A DNA stretch of 64,000 bases from Neobacillus sp. PS3-34 (GTDB lineage Bacteria > Bacillota > Bacilli > Bacillales > Cytobacillaceae): NCBI RefSeq assembly GCF_030915465.1, contig NZ_CP133267.1:434001-498000 (forward strand), given 5' to 3'. The position numbers were made by a program, and so were the translations under genes. Positions within the stretch are counted from its first letter, which is position 1; every line of letters starts with the position of its first letter. The notes beneath the pieces are model-generated. The model saw only the letters and a list, made by a program, of their open reading frames with translations, searched no databases and was not told the DNA's origin. This document shows positions 46,519 through 55,781 of this stretch, piece by piece.

Positions 46519-47819
46519 GATTCCCCACCTCCAAGGCGAAAAACCTTGGCATTGCCTTTAAAATTTCTTGTTACATTTCGCGTATCATAGACTAACTTGG
46601 AATGGTCAAGAATCATTTGAACTGGAAGGGCAGAGTGGTCCGTTAAAATAGCAACAAGGTCAGATTTCGAAAGTATTTCTACATTTAGATTAACACTTTG
46701 TATTCTTTCTCCTGCAGCAACAACTTCACTGATAAACGGGTCATGGAAAGATACTTTTGCTCCTTTATCAGTTAGTGAGTGAAGTATAAATAATGCTGGT
46801 GATTCTCTGTAATCATCAATATCCTTCTTATATGCTATGCCATATAATAAAATGGCTTTATTTTGCAAATCCCCACCTAAAAATGTCTCAATTTGAGAAA
46901 TGACATATTTTTCTATAATGTGATTGATTTCATCAGCTAAATGGATAAACTTATTATCTACATTGGCTCTTGTCCCTTTCCAGGCAAGATAAAGAGGGTC
47001 GACTGGAATACAATGACCTCCAATGCCAGGACCTGGGTAGAACGGTACAAATCCATATGGCTTCGTACTTGCCGCTTCTATGGATTCCCATAAATCAATA
47101 CCTAGCTGGTCGCACATGATGGCTAATTCATTAATAAATGAGATATTGATAAATCTGTAGGAGTTTTCGAGAAGCTTCGTAAATTCTGCAACCTCAGGAG
47201 TTGAAACTAATACGACCTGATCAAATACTTGATTATAGAAGTCAAATACAGTCTGTTTACATTGTGGTGAAACGCCGCTAACAATCTTAGGGATTTTGTC
47301 CACTTCTTTAAACTGTTTATTTCCCGGATCAATCCGTTCGGGAGAATAGGCTAAAAAAAAGTCTCTGCCAGCCTTCAAGTTGCTTTTTTCTAAGATTGGC
47401 TGAAGGACCTCTTTTGTTGTTCCTGGGTAGGTTGAACTTTCAAGGATAACCAGCTGATCTTTTTGTAATAATGAAGCCAGTGTCATACTTACACTTTGTA
47501 AATAACTTAAATCAGGCGTGCCATAGTCAGTTAATGGAGTTGGAACACAGATAACGATAACTTCTGCCTTTTTTACTGCTTCATAATCAGTTGTAGCAGT
47601 AAAAAATCCTTCATTTAAAGCTTTTTGAATTTCATCATCCTGTACATCTGGAAGATAGCTTTGTCCATTGTTTAACATTTTCACTTTCTCTTCAACAAGA
47701 TCCAAACCAATCACATTCATTTTCTTTTTCGCAAATAACAATGCAAGAGGTAATCCAACATATCCTAAACCAATCACGCATATTACTTTAGAAGAATAAG
47801 GTTCATTTTCTTTTTCCAT
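46515..47819 (-). CDS. Nucleotide-sugar dehydrogenase (UDP-HexNAc/UDP-glucose 6-dehydrogenase family)
   Basis: A 434-aa enzyme with VIGLGYVGLPLALLFAKKKM (NAD site), ICVPTPLTDYGTPDLS, ESSTYPGTTKEVL and the catalytic cysteine in PGPGIGGHCIPVDPLYLAWK. The sequence type (PTPLT, YLPD) resembles WbpA/WecC-like UDP-N-acetylhexosamine 6-dehydrogenases more than TuaD, giving a uronic acid precursor. It is the first gene of the leftward operon with two epimerases. Confidence 0.9.
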   Translation of the reverse strand: MEKENEPYSSKVICVIGLGYVGLPLALLFAKKKMNVIGLDLVEEKVKMLNNGQSYLPDVQDDEIQKALNEGFFTATTDYEAVKKAEVIVICVPTPLTDYGTPDLSYLQSVSMTLASLLQKDQLVILESSTYPGTTKEVLQPILEKSNLKAGRDFFLAYSPERIDPGNKQFKEVDKIPKIVSGVSPQCKQTVFDFYNQVFDQVVLVSTPEVAEFTKLLENSYRFINISFINELAIMCDQLGIDLWESIEAASTKPYGFVPFYPGPGIGGHCIPVDPLYLAWKGTRANVDNKFIHLADEINHIIEKYVISQIETFLGGDLQNKAILLYGIAYKKDIDDYRESPALFILHSLTDKGAKVSFHDPFISEVVAAGERIQSVNLNVEILSKSDLVAILTDHSALPVQMILDHSKLVYDTRNVTRNFKGNAKVFRLGGGES

Positions 47820-47947
47820 CCAAATTGCTCCTTTCTATCATAGCTCATGTATCGTATGAGTTTAAAAGAGAGCTTGTATGGGATGATAAACTATATCATC
47901 AAAAAAAACATTTTCATCTGCTTATTAATTTTTTGGAGGGACCATAA

Positions 47948-48664
47948 TTGATTTCAGTTGTAGCCTGCACAAACAGGGAATGGTTTTTAAAAAACATCAT
48001 TTCCAATTTTCAAAAACAAACGATAAGAAACAAAGAATTATTGATCATCCTTCATTCTTTAAAAATAGATGTATTAAAGGTGAGAGAGGTTTTAGAAAAA
48101 ACAACATTAGATTATTCTTTGCTGCATTTTTCCGAAGAGATGACTTTGGGAGAATGTTTAAATAAAGGTGGCCAGTTAGCAAAATATGATTTCATTGCAA
48201 AAATGGATGATGATGACTATTACGGGGCCAACTATTTAAGTGAAGCATTCGATGCTCTTACTCAAACGAATGCCATGATGGTTGGCAAAGCATCCTTTTA
48301 TATATATTTTAAGCAGCAACAAGAACTACGATTATTCAACCCAAATCGGGAGAATTTATGGATTAAGAAAAACAGCAGCAATCAATGCAGCTGTTTACTA
48401 AGCGGAGCAACATTATCATTTAAAAAAGAGCTTTTTAATACCGTCACCTTTCCTTCAATCAATCAAGGTGAAGACACTGTTTTTCAAAAATCATGTTTAG
48501 AAAATGGTATAAAAATCCTTTCACTATCAAAAAACGATTATGCATATTTCAGATACAGCTTTCCTCATCATCATACCTCTGATGCCACCGACCACCTATT
48601 AAAAAGCCATAGTTTGTTTGTTTCAAAAACAGATAGTTTCGAAAACATCGTTAGTAAAACGTAA
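47948..48664 (+). CDS. Glycosyltransferase family 2
   Basis: A 238-aa short GT-A enzyme: ISVVACTNREWFLKNIISNF at the N-terminus and FIAKMDDDDYYGANYLSEAF with the D-x-D metal site. The C-terminal part (SGATLSFKKELFNTVTFPSI; GEDTVFQKSCLENGIKIL) holds the catalytic ED. It starts at a TTG with GGAGGG 9 bp upstream. It is divergent from the dehydrogenase operon and convergent with the broken GT2 at 48722. Confidence 0.85.
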   Translation: MISVVACTNREWFLKNIISNFQKQTIRNKELLIILHSLKIDVLKVREVLEKTTLDYSLLHFSEEMTLGECLNKGGQLAKYDFIAKMDDDDYYGANYLSEAFDALTQTNAMMVGKASFYIYFKQQQELRLFNPNRENLWIKKNSSNQCSCLLSGATLSFKKELFNTVTFPSINQGEDTVFQKSCLENGIKILSLSKNDYAYFRYSFPHHHTSDATDHLLKSHSLFVSKTDSFENIVSKT

Positions 48665-48721
48665 AAAAACGAAAAGATTACTCATTTCCTTACAACATGA
48701 TGATTTTAATCTAATAATCTT

Positions 48722-49498
48722 TCAATCTGGGTCAAATTTTATTAGGCGTTTCCACCCATCTGAATTAGTTGAAAAGATGGGTTTATAAGGACTCTTCCAT
48801 TTCTTTAAATTTTCTTTAATCATCCATTCCAATGCCTGACCATATACATCCAATTGATTGCTTTGATTATTTTTATGTTTTCTATGGTACAAAAGTGGGT
48901 AATTTACCCATTGCACATGATACAATTCAAGGATTTTAGAGAGTATTCTGATATCCTCCGCATACCTTCCATTTCATGGGTCGTTTGTTGACCATCCTCC
49001 CACTTTTTTCAAAACGGAAGTTCTAAAAAACCGTGGCCAAACAGATTGATTAGCCAATAAAAACTCATATTTATCATAAAATGGCCTGCTAACTATTCTA
49101 GAATGATATTTATTCTTTTTGTACTCCCAAACGATGTTAATGTTACCACCTATCACTCCAATATCTTCAGTTGATTTTTCCATTTCTGAGACTAGTAATT
49201 CAAGAGAGTTTGGATATAGCCAATCATCCCCATCTAAGGCAAGAAAATAGGGGGTATCTGTATGATTTAAACCTAGATTAAGTGCCATAGATTGCCCCTG
49301 GTTTTCCTCAAATTCTAACAGTTTGATACGTGAGTCATTTAAAAACGGTGTAATCATACATTTACTATTATCAGTTGAACCATCATTAATTAAAAAGAGC
49401 TGCCAATCTCCATAGGTTTGATCAATTACACTCTTCACTGCCGTTACAATATACAAGTCTGAGTTATAAAAAGGAATTACCACGGTAACCTGCGCCAT
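48722..49498 (-). pseudogene. Glycosyltransferase family 2 with an in-frame TGA
   Basis: The N-terminal 174 codons are a GT-A enzyme (VTVVIPFYNSDLYIVTAVKS; LALDGDDWLYPNSLELLV) that ends at a TGA (48971-48973) after GGWSTNDP. The same frame continues NGRYAEDIRILSKILELYHV to a stop at 48722, matching the C-termini of the GT2 genes at 41864 and 42663. A single base change in one codon (the paralogue has Tyr) explains the loss. Full length would be 258 aa. Confidence 0.8.
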
Positions 49499-49619
49499 AA
49501 TACCCCCTTAATTTTAAGGTTTTTCCTATTTTTATATAAAATACATTTTTTTCATCTTTGATAACGAGAAAAATAATATAAGGAAGGGAATAATTCCACT
49601 TCCTCTTGGGAAATTATCT

Positions 49620-50330
49620 TCACATCATTTCAATTGAAAAGCTTTCAATACTTTTACATTTTATAACTGTTAGTCTTTTAGGTATGAAAGGTGATCTTAC
49701 CTCTGGTTCTATCACTTTTACACAGCAATCTTCTGTCACTTTTTTTAGGTTGCCAATGATTGTGTTACCTGTCTTTGTAGTGATAATAACATCAAAGCCG
49801 GTGAATTTTTCAAGAAGTTTACATAAACAATCGCATTCTTTATTATCTTTACAATGACATTTATGACAATGATGGCACTTATTGAAGTCATGGCATTTGT
49901 GACAATCATCACTACTGCTTGACTCAAAATTACTGGACTCACAACTGCTTGACTCAATACTACTGGACTCACAACTGCTTGACTCAACACTGCTGGACTC
50001 ACAACTGCTTGACTCAACACTACTGGACTCACAACTGCTTGACTCAACACTACTGGACTCACAACTGCTTGACTCAACACTACTGGACTCACAACTGCTG
50101 GACTCAATACTACTGGACTCACAACTGCTTGACTCAACACTACTGGACTCACAACTGCTTGACTCAACACTACTGGACTCACAACTGCTGGACTCAATAC
50201 TACTGGACTCAACACTGCTGGATTCTTTTGGATGTGGATGTCGGTGCGGATGTGGATGTGGATGTGGATGTCGGTGCGAATGTGGATGCGGATGTCGGTG
50301 ACGATGTCGGTGCGGATGATGTTTTTTCAA
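49620..50330 (-). CDS. His-rich / Ser-repeat / Cys-rich putative spore-surface protein
   Basis: A 236-aa protein in four parts. Residues 3-35 are almost all His with Pro and Arg. Then come about 19 pentads ESSSX (X mostly alternating V/I and C). Next is a Cys/His cluster (HKCHDFNKCHHCHKCHCKDN; ECDCLCKLLEKF). The last part is a small beta-rich domain (FDVIITTKTGNTIIGNLKKV), DUF2642-like, as in some coat proteins. It starts at a TTG with GGAGGGG upstream. Metal binding and disulfide cross-linking on the spore surface are inferred from composition and the surrounding locus. Confidence 0.75.
   Translation of the reverse strand: MKKHHPHRHRHRHPHPHSHRHPHPHPHPHRHPHPKESSSVESSSIESSSCESSSVESSSCESSSVESSSCESSSIESSSCESSSVESSSCESSSVESSSCESSSVESSSCESSSVESSSCESSSIESSSCESSNFESSSSDDCHKCHDFNKCHHCHKCHCKDNKECDCLCKLLEKFTGFDVIITTKTGNTIIGNLKKVTEDCCVKVIEPEVRSPFIPKRLTVIKCKSIESFSIEMM
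49913..50225. repeat. 15/30-bp coding tandem repeat
   Basis: A 30-bp unit (two 15-bp halves differing mainly at one codon) repeats about ten times and encodes the ESSSV-ESSSC pairs. The unit is nearly identical at the DNA level, so unit number probably varies between strains. Large open frames on the other strand and in another frame here are products of the repeat. Confidence 0.9.
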
Positions 50331-50629
50331 TTATACCCCTCCTTTATGAATCTTTATTATTAAGTTATTCGAAGTGATTATTAATGGTTAGGGCATTTAG
50401 ATTATTATAAATTAATAAAATAGGTAATTTCCCACTAAACTAAAGGGCACAAAAACCTAGCCCAAAATAATAGTGAGAACGGAGTTGGAAATACCTGAAA
50501 TAGGTTTACTTCAATTTGTTTGAATCATTAAATTCGTTCAATTTCCCAAAACCAAGACATGCACACAAAATATTTTTAAAAAATCACATAAAATATGCTC
50601 AAAGGAACAAGGAGGGGAATGATTAGACT
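50331..50629. other. Intergenic region between divergent spore-locus genes
   Basis: AT-rich. CATAAAATA at 50587 fits the -10 pattern of mother-cell sigma-E/sigma-K promoters (CATA-NNN-TA), but no good -35 was found at the right distance. Nothing else recognised. Confidence 0.3.
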
Positions 50630-51040
50630 TTGACCATTGAAGGAAAGCATATAATTATTGATGGATTTGAGTGTGATTCTTTACATTTGAACAATGTCAC
50701 TTTTTTAGAAAAATTGTGTAAAAAAGCGGCTTTAGATGCAGGTATGGAGATTTTGTACTCTTATTTCCATCAATTTCAGCCCCAAGGAGTAACTGGAATG
50801 CTTGTTTTATCCACTTCTCATATTTCCATTCATACATGGCCTGAAGAAAGATATGCGTCATTTGATTTATATACGTGCGGGAATCCTGACCTTATTGCCC
50901 CAGTAAATTTTCTTTTAAAAGAATTATCTACAAAAAAAGCAATGATGTATTCCATTGACCGTGGTATTTCCCATCCTCAACTGATTAAATGTGAAGAAAT
51001 CACAACTATTGATCCTTCAATAGGAGGGAACTCCACTTGA
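50630..51040 (+). CDS. speH: S-adenosylmethionine decarboxylase proenzyme
   Basis: A 136-aa class 1B AdoMetDC. Self-cleavage at LSTSHISIHTWPEE would turn Ser63 into the pyruvoyl group; His68 and Cys83 (YTCG) are the expected catalytic partners. It makes decarboxylated SAM, the aminopropyl donor. It starts at a TTG with AAGGAGGGG 12 bp upstream. It overlaps the next gene (TTGA), so it is coupled to the aminopropyltransferase-like gene. This second-copy position inside a spore-glycan locus is unusual. Confidence 0.93.
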   Translation: MTIEGKHIIIDGFECDSLHLNNVTFLEKLCKKAALDAGMEILYSYFHQFQPQGVTGMLVLSTSHISIHTWPEERYASFDLYTCGNPDLIAPVNFLLKELSTKKAMMYSIDRGISHPQLIKCEEITTIDPSIGGNST

Positions 51041-52032
51041 ACAGAAGGCAGCGAAGGAAAAAAGCAAGGTTTTCTCATAAGTATAACCACAACACCAATA
51101 CCACACTACAGCATAAAGACACTCCTAATTACTTTGCCGATAAGTGGGACCGCATCGGATTACATTCGATTTTGAATGGCAAACATAAAAATTTATTAAA
51201 GGTAAAAAGTGACTTCCAAAACATTCATATTGTTAAAACCAGTGATATTAGAATGTATTTAAATGAGCAGTTGCAGTTTAGCTCCTTGGATGAACGAATT
51301 TACCACGAAGCATTGGTCCACCCTGCATTCTGTCTCGCGCGTAAGCGGAAACGAGTCCTTATAGTAGGCGGAGGTGATGGTCTTGCTGTCAGAGAGGTAT
51401 TAAAATATAAAGATGTCAAACGCGTTGATCTTGTTGATTTAGATCCTGAAGTACTTAAGGCTGCCAAAAATAATCCAAGTTTAGCCGCTCTTAACGATTA
51501 CTCTCTGTACGATTCCCGTGTAAAGCTTCATCCTGTAGATGCGGTTGAATTTCTTGCTTCCAAACATTCTCCTTATCATATTATAATTGTAGATTTCCCT
51601 GATCCGACAGACCGGATCATCAGTGATCTTTATACAATCGAATTTTATTCCCTTTTAAAACGTTCTTTGGCTGATGATGGATTGTTTGTTTGTCAATCAA
51701 ACTCCCCCCAGGAAACACCCATTGTTTTTTGGAGTATAAGAAAAACAATCGAAGGTGCAGGATTTAGTACACTTAGTTATCATACGATCGTTCCGTCTTT
51801 TGGAGATTGGGGATTTCATATCGGATCGCCAAAGTCCTTAAGGTGGTCGAAAAAACGAGTGGAAGTGCAGCACCAGACTTTACCTTCCAAACTTAAAGAT
51901 ATGGCTTATTTCCCTCGCGCAATGTTAAGAGGTCAAAGGGCTGCGGTCGTTAATACAAAAAAGAAGTCAGTATTGCATGATATTTTTATAAAAGAAATTC
52001 TATTTTTGAGTGAAGCAGTTTCGAAAATATAA
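51037..52032 (+). CDS. Spermidine synthase-like aminopropyltransferase
   Basis: A 331-aa protein with a basic, low-complexity N-terminal extension (NRRQRRKKARFSHKY), then the family motifs FSSLDERIYHEALVHP, VLIVGGGDGLAVREVLKY (residues 107-124), VDLVDLDPEVLKAA and IIIVDFPDPTD. Canonical SpeE has DSTDP-like residues here, so the acceptor amine may differ. It starts at a TTG after GGAGGG. Co-transcribed with speH, it would add aminopropyl groups to a diamine or other acceptor. Confidence 0.85.
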   Translation: MNRRQRRKKARFSHKYNHNTNTTLQHKDTPNYFADKWDRIGLHSILNGKHKNLLKVKSDFQNIHIVKTSDIRMYLNEQLQFSSLDERIYHEALVHPAFCLARKRKRVLIVGGGDGLAVREVLKYKDVKRVDLVDLDPEVLKAAKNNPSLAALNDYSLYDSRVKLHPVDAVEFLASKHSPYHIIIVDFPDPTDRIISDLYTIEFYSLLKRSLADDGLFVCQSNSPQETPIVFWSIRKTIEGAGFSTLSYHTIVPSFGDWGFHIGSPKSLRWSKKRVEVQHQTLPSKLKDMAYFPRAMLRGQRAAVVNTKKKSVLHDIFIKEILFLSEAVSKI

Positions 52033-52131
52033 CAGGATAATCATACTGAATTGCCTATCCTGATTCCCATTCAATCAAAGGAATGATTCCAGATATTTCA
52101 CGTTTCAACATACTATCAAGGTGGATGAAAT

Positions 52132-52578
52132 ATGAGAACCAAAAACATAAAACCCTATTCTTATGGATCTTTATACAAACAGAATTTTCCGGAGGGTAAT
52201 ATTCTTCCTATTGTAGCGGGAAACCTTGTTGATTTTGATGTAGCAGGACCGTACCAGAATACTAGACCTGATGTTGCTACGAATCGAATTAGCATTCACA
52301 AATCAGGCGTATATCATATAACCGCAGATGTATCCGTTATTTTAGAAGAAGGACAATCCGTTTTATTCAATATTAACCTCTGTGCTAATGGATCTGACCC
52401 ACTTATCGGTTCTTTTTTTGACGCGGTCAACATACGTACAGTTACAGGAAAAACAATCCAAGCATTTTTGAACGCTGGAGATGAAATTGGAATTTTTATT
52501 GCCGATACTTTTGTTCCAAAAGGAAGACAACCAAGATATAATAGATCCGCACTAACTGTACATTTACTCGACTATTAG
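52132..52578 (+). CDS. BclA C-terminal-like (C1q/TNF jelly-roll) spore-surface protein
   Basis: A 148-aa protein corresponding to the jelly-roll tip domain of exosporium collagen-like proteins: FDVAGPYQNTRPDVATNRIS, KSGVYHITADVSVILEEGQS, TVTGKTIQAFLNAGDEIGIF and the final RSALTVHLLDY. It has no collagen-like Gly-X-Y stalk and no signal. Likely trimeric and displayed on the spore. AAGGTGGATGAAAT precedes the ATG. It follows the polyamine genes by 100 bp. Confidence 0.82.
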   Translation: MRTKNIKPYSYGSLYKQNFPEGNILPIVAGNLVDFDVAGPYQNTRPDVATNRISIHKSGVYHITADVSVILEEGQSVLFNINLCANGSDPLIGSFFDAVNIRTVTGKTIQAFLNAGDEIGIFIADTFVPKGRQPRYNRSALTVHLLDY

Positions 52579-52678
52579 CAAGAACACAAGGACAGAATTA
52601 TCGTCTAAAGACCGAAAGATTTCCTTTTGTTTTTTCAGATTCTCTACTGACACTTTACTTAATTCTAATAAGGATAAG

Positions 52679-52719
52679 AAAAGCCGATTATCCTCATCAT
52701 AGGAAAAATCGGCTTTTTT
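52679..52719 (+). terminator. Terminator of the spore-surface operon
   Basis: AAAGCCGATT and AATCGGCTTT surround a 20-nt interior and are followed by TTTC. It lies about 100 bp past the BclA-like gene. Confidence 0.8.
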
Positions 52720-52760
52720 CTTATACTCAACTGGTGGTAAACAACTAAATGGGACTTACA

Positions 52761-52821
52761 ATTGCCATTATTTGCGAGTATTGTGACGATGACAAAAAGC
52801 ATACCCTTTAATAATGGCAAT
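52761..52821. other. 12-bp inverted repeat upstream of the RMD1 gene
   Basis: ATTGCCATTATT (52761-52772) and AATAATGGCAAT (52810-52821) are perfect complements with a 37-bp interior. There is no T-tract, so an operator or leader hairpin is more likely than a terminator. Confidence 0.35.
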
Positions 52822-52896
52822 GATTGTCCAAGTAGTTTTTTGGCAATAATTGATACTAATCGAAAAATGATCAATTCGCTGAAAGTAGTGTTGAAG

Positions 52897-53733
52897 ATGA
52901 AGGAAATTACCTTTAAAGCATTTGCCATCACGAATGAAATTGATTTGAATAAAATCGCCATTCACTGTGGCATTCCAAAAAAATTCACCTGGGAACAGCC
53001 ATTAACCTTAAGAGGCGATAATCTAACATCCATCCTTAATAAAAATGTGGACGAATCCCAATTGGTGCTCATTTTTTCGTTTGGCAGCATTGTTTTCATC
53101 AATTTCTCACAATACTTTGAGATAAAGTCCATTTTGAACTTCATCCATTCCTTCGAACCGGACATTGATATTAAAAATGCTGACAGGTATTCCGATGATT
53201 ACATCCTTCGCATTAAAGAAACCGAAAACATCGAGTTGACCGATCAATATGTAGTGGTACCTGAATATGAGATTTTCTACCCTGAATTAATTTCGACTGT
53301 GCTCGCAAAATCGGTGGCACTGGAGAAAACGGAGGAACAGCTCGGAAACATCAACGACAGCCTCGAAACGATGATTGACCGGCTGGAGAAAGGCAAGCTG
53401 AGAATCGGCAACAAGGAGCTTGCAAGGACGACTGCCAAAATCGTTCGCCACGAATATAACACCCTTGCCTACATCATGATTCTGGACAAGCCAGAGATAA
53501 CATGGACCAGCAGTGCTGCCGGTGAATTTTACGATAGGATGCTCAATTTTTTTGAATTGAATGATCGCTATAAAATTATGAAAAGCAAAACGGAGATTTT
53601 ATATAACATCATGGATGGCTTTTCCACCATCAGCCATTCGATCCGGGGACTATTCGTGGAATGGATCGTCGTGATACTTATTGTGATTGAGATTCTTCTA
53701 ACTGTGTTTGGAATTTTGGGATGGCTTCCGTGA
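52897..53733 (+). CDS. RMD1/YagE family (DUF155) protein
   Basis: A 278-aa protein with the RMD1 pattern: ITFKAFAITNEIDLNKIAIH, a beta-rich middle (LVLIFSFGSIVFINFSQYFE), the conserved KSVALEKTEEQLGNINDSLE coiled coil and ITWTSSAAGEFYDRMLNFFE. One transmembrane helix closes the chain (WIVVILIVIEILLTVFGILG). Eukaryotic RMD1 anchors mitochondrial ribosomes; the bacterial role is unknown. The frame is open to 52762, but that stretch contains a 12-bp inverted repeat, so a start near 52891-52897 is preferred. Confidence 0.8.
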   Translation: MKEITFKAFAITNEIDLNKIAIHCGIPKKFTWEQPLTLRGDNLTSILNKNVDESQLVLIFSFGSIVFINFSQYFEIKSILNFIHSFEPDIDIKNADRYSDDYILRIKETENIELTDQYVVVPEYEIFYPELISTVLAKSVALEKTEEQLGNINDSLETMIDRLEKGKLRIGNKELARTTAKIVRHEYNTLAYIMILDKPEITWTSSAAGEFYDRMLNFFELNDRYKIMKSKTEILYNIMDGFSTISHSIRGLFVEWIVVILIVIEILLTVFGILGWLP

Positions 53734-53739
53734 CATAGT

Positions 53740-53774
53740 AAGGTGCATGCCCCACTTGAGAGCATGCACCTTTG
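53740..53774 (+). terminator. Terminator of the RMD1-family gene
   Basis: AAGGTGCATGC and GCATGCACCTT form an 11-bp stem with a 12-nt loop, beginning 7 bp after the stop. The T-run after it is short. Confidence 0.75.
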
Positions 53775-53862
53775 TATTGAAATACGGATAAAAAGTTCTC
53801 GCACTCAGCATTAACCATTCTTACTGACATTTTCAACAGTCATGCCATCTGGATCAATCGGG

Positions 53863-54378
53863 TTAGTTGAATTGGGAATTAGTCGACTGTTTTTTCCAGT
53901 AGTCATAAATGGCTTCTTTAAAAATTTTATCTATATTCCCCTTTTTTTGCTTAGCGAGCCATTCTGATTGATCGATAGGTAAATTTAATTTTAAATTGAC
54001 CTTTTCATTAGGCATTTCATATTTTCTTATTTCCTCTAAGGTGATGCCTTCATCTATTTTTGGAAACGAAAAATCATTTTCTTTCACTAGTTGGAAATCT
54101 TGATAATCTTCAATATCATTTAAAGGACAGTATAAATGAAGTTGAGGTAACCCTCCTGACATACCTTGCGGATGCATAATTGTATTGAACACTCTGCCAT
54201 CTTGTAATTCAATCTCTAAAATTAGATTTTCTTCATTTTTATATTTTCTTAAAACAACCTCACTTACTACCATACCTAATTCCAAGGTATATCCCGAACT
54301 GGATTCAAAGATATATATCGCAGTATTAAAGTAATGGATATCGTCGCCATCAATTTTTACCGATTTAACCTTGACCAT
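53863..54378 (-). CDS. Hypothetical protein
   Basis: A 171-aa protein with no family I recognise. The N-terminal part is beta-rich (VKSVKIDGDDIHYFNTAIYI; LILEIELQDGRVFNTIMHPQ), and the C-terminus is helical and basic (SEWLAKQKKGNIDKIFKEAI). The ATG at 54378 is supported by AAAGGAGAG; the frame runs to 54399. It is isolated between intergenic regions. Confidence 0.6.
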   Translation of the reverse strand: MVKVKSVKIDGDDIHYFNTAIYIFESSSGYTLELGMVVSEVVLRKYKNEENLILEIELQDGRVFNTIMHPQGMSGGLPQLHLYCPLNDIEDYQDFQLVKENDFSFPKIDEGITLEEIRKYEMPNEKVNLKLNLPIDQSEWLAKQKKGNIDKIFKEAIYDYWKKQSTNSQFN

Positions 54379-54645
54379 AGATACTCTCCTTTCACTCAAA
54401 TTAATCGTCCTCTAATTCCTCGAATAGGTATTTCTACCAAAAGGCGATTGTTTTACATCTTAAATGTTATTAATAAATTTGTAAGATTATATATAAGTAT
54501 TATACATAGAATTCACACTCAATTTAAAACTGCCATACTTAAATATTATAGCGTTTCTATTAATTAAATAAGGACATGACCCCCAAAGGCCATGTCCTGC
54601 TAGACTAACGCTTTAAATATGAAATTCCATCTGGATGAATCCCTG

Positions 54646-55650
54646 TTATAAACTCTTCTCTTTTACTAAACGGTCTTCCATGTCATAATCGAAATCTTTT
54701 TCAGAAATAGAGTCTGGAGGATGACTGTTCTCCCACTCGATCGTCCGCTTAAGCGCTTCTTCCAATGAAACGATTTCCGTATAACCGAGTTCAAGTCTAA
54801 TTTTTTCCGAGGACATATTAATACTTTGATTAATATTCATTCCCAGAGAAATTTTCCCCGCTTCAATGATTTCAAGAGATCCTCTCCAGCCAGAATGCTC
54901 GCCAATTAGCTGTACCCATTCCTGTTCAGGGGAATTATAATCGGATACATTATATATTTCATTGCTGGCAGCAGGATTAAGGATCGCCAGAACAATAGCA
55001 TGGGCGACATTTTCGACATAACCTCTTGTAGTCTTCCATTTCGCGTAGCCTTCATCCAAAAGAATATACGGTCTATGGTCATTTATTCTTTTCAAATAGG
55101 GAAAAAGTCGGTGCTGGCGATCCCCAGGTCCATACACCATTGGCAATCTTAAAACTGTTCCAGCTATTTTTTCACTAGATAAATATACTTTTTCAACAGG
55201 GATTTTATCATAGTGATATCGCCAGTCCTCTGGCTGCGCCTGTTCCCGGTATGGATACAGTTTTTCTCTTAAAGGGGATGTTTCGAGTAACGGTGTCTCT
55301 ACGGATTCACCCGGCTCAGTTCCTATCAATCTTCCATAAGAAAGATAAACATCTGCACTGCTAATGGCAACGATTCTTTCAGCTATTCCCTCGAAAACGG
55401 CTACCGTTCTCCTCGCCTCTTCTTTATTAAATGGAATCATATCTAAAACGACCTCAGGGCTAAACTTCTTAAATTCTTCGATGCTAGCTTCGATGTCATT
55501 TCTGTCACCTGTAATTTGCACAACTTTATTTGAAAAATCTACTTTTGTTTGATTTCGATTAAAAACGGCTACCTCATGACCCTGGCTGACTAGTTGAGAA
55601 ATAACAATGGGACCTATAAATCTAGTCCCGCCAATAACTAATACCTTCAT
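54646..55650 (-). CDS. NAD-dependent epimerase/dehydratase family protein (atypical SDR)
   Basis: A 334-aa SDR with VIGGTRFIGPIVISQLVSQG (G-G-T-x-F-x-G site), ISSADVYLSYGRLIGTEP and LRLPMVYGPGDRQHRLFPYL. The usual Y-x3-K is replaced by a later YLSSEK, as in the atypical SDR branch related to mRNA-binding/CSP41-like proteins. The substrate is unknown. It has no operon partner. Confidence 0.8.
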   Translation of the reverse strand: MKVLVIGGTRFIGPIVISQLVSQGHEVAVFNRNQTKVDFSNKVVQITGDRNDIEASIEEFKKFSPEVVLDMIPFNKEEARRTVAVFEGIAERIVAISSADVYLSYGRLIGTEPGESVETPLLETSPLREKLYPYREQAQPEDWRYHYDKIPVEKVYLSSEKIAGTVLRLPMVYGPGDRQHRLFPYLKRINDHRPYILLDEGYAKWKTTRGYVENVAHAIVLAILNPAASNEIYNVSDYNSPEQEWVQLIGEHSGWRGSLEIIEAGKISLGMNINQSINMSSEKIRLELGYTEIVSLEEALKRTIEWENSHPPDSISEKDFDYDMEDRLVKEKSL

Positions 55651-55781
55651 TCTGACCCCTCACTTCTCTTCTTTATTTACAAACGGGCAATTGCAGGCCA
55701 AATGGTGCCTATACCAAAAGGCTTCATTAAATAAATGGCTCTTTAAAAGAGGTGTTGAAGCACTGGCAATTGGGCACAGCG

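Noticed and set aside
49745..50377. Large open frames on both strands over the Ser-repeat gene
   Set aside because: They are by-products of the 15-bp repeat, which is open in several frames. Only the minus-strand frame starting at 50330 has a ribosome binding site and non-repeat ends that look like a protein.
50587..50595. Sigma-K/sigma-E promoter for speH
   Set aside because: The -10 (CATAAAATA) fits, but I found no -35 at the right distance, so it is mentioned only as a possibility.
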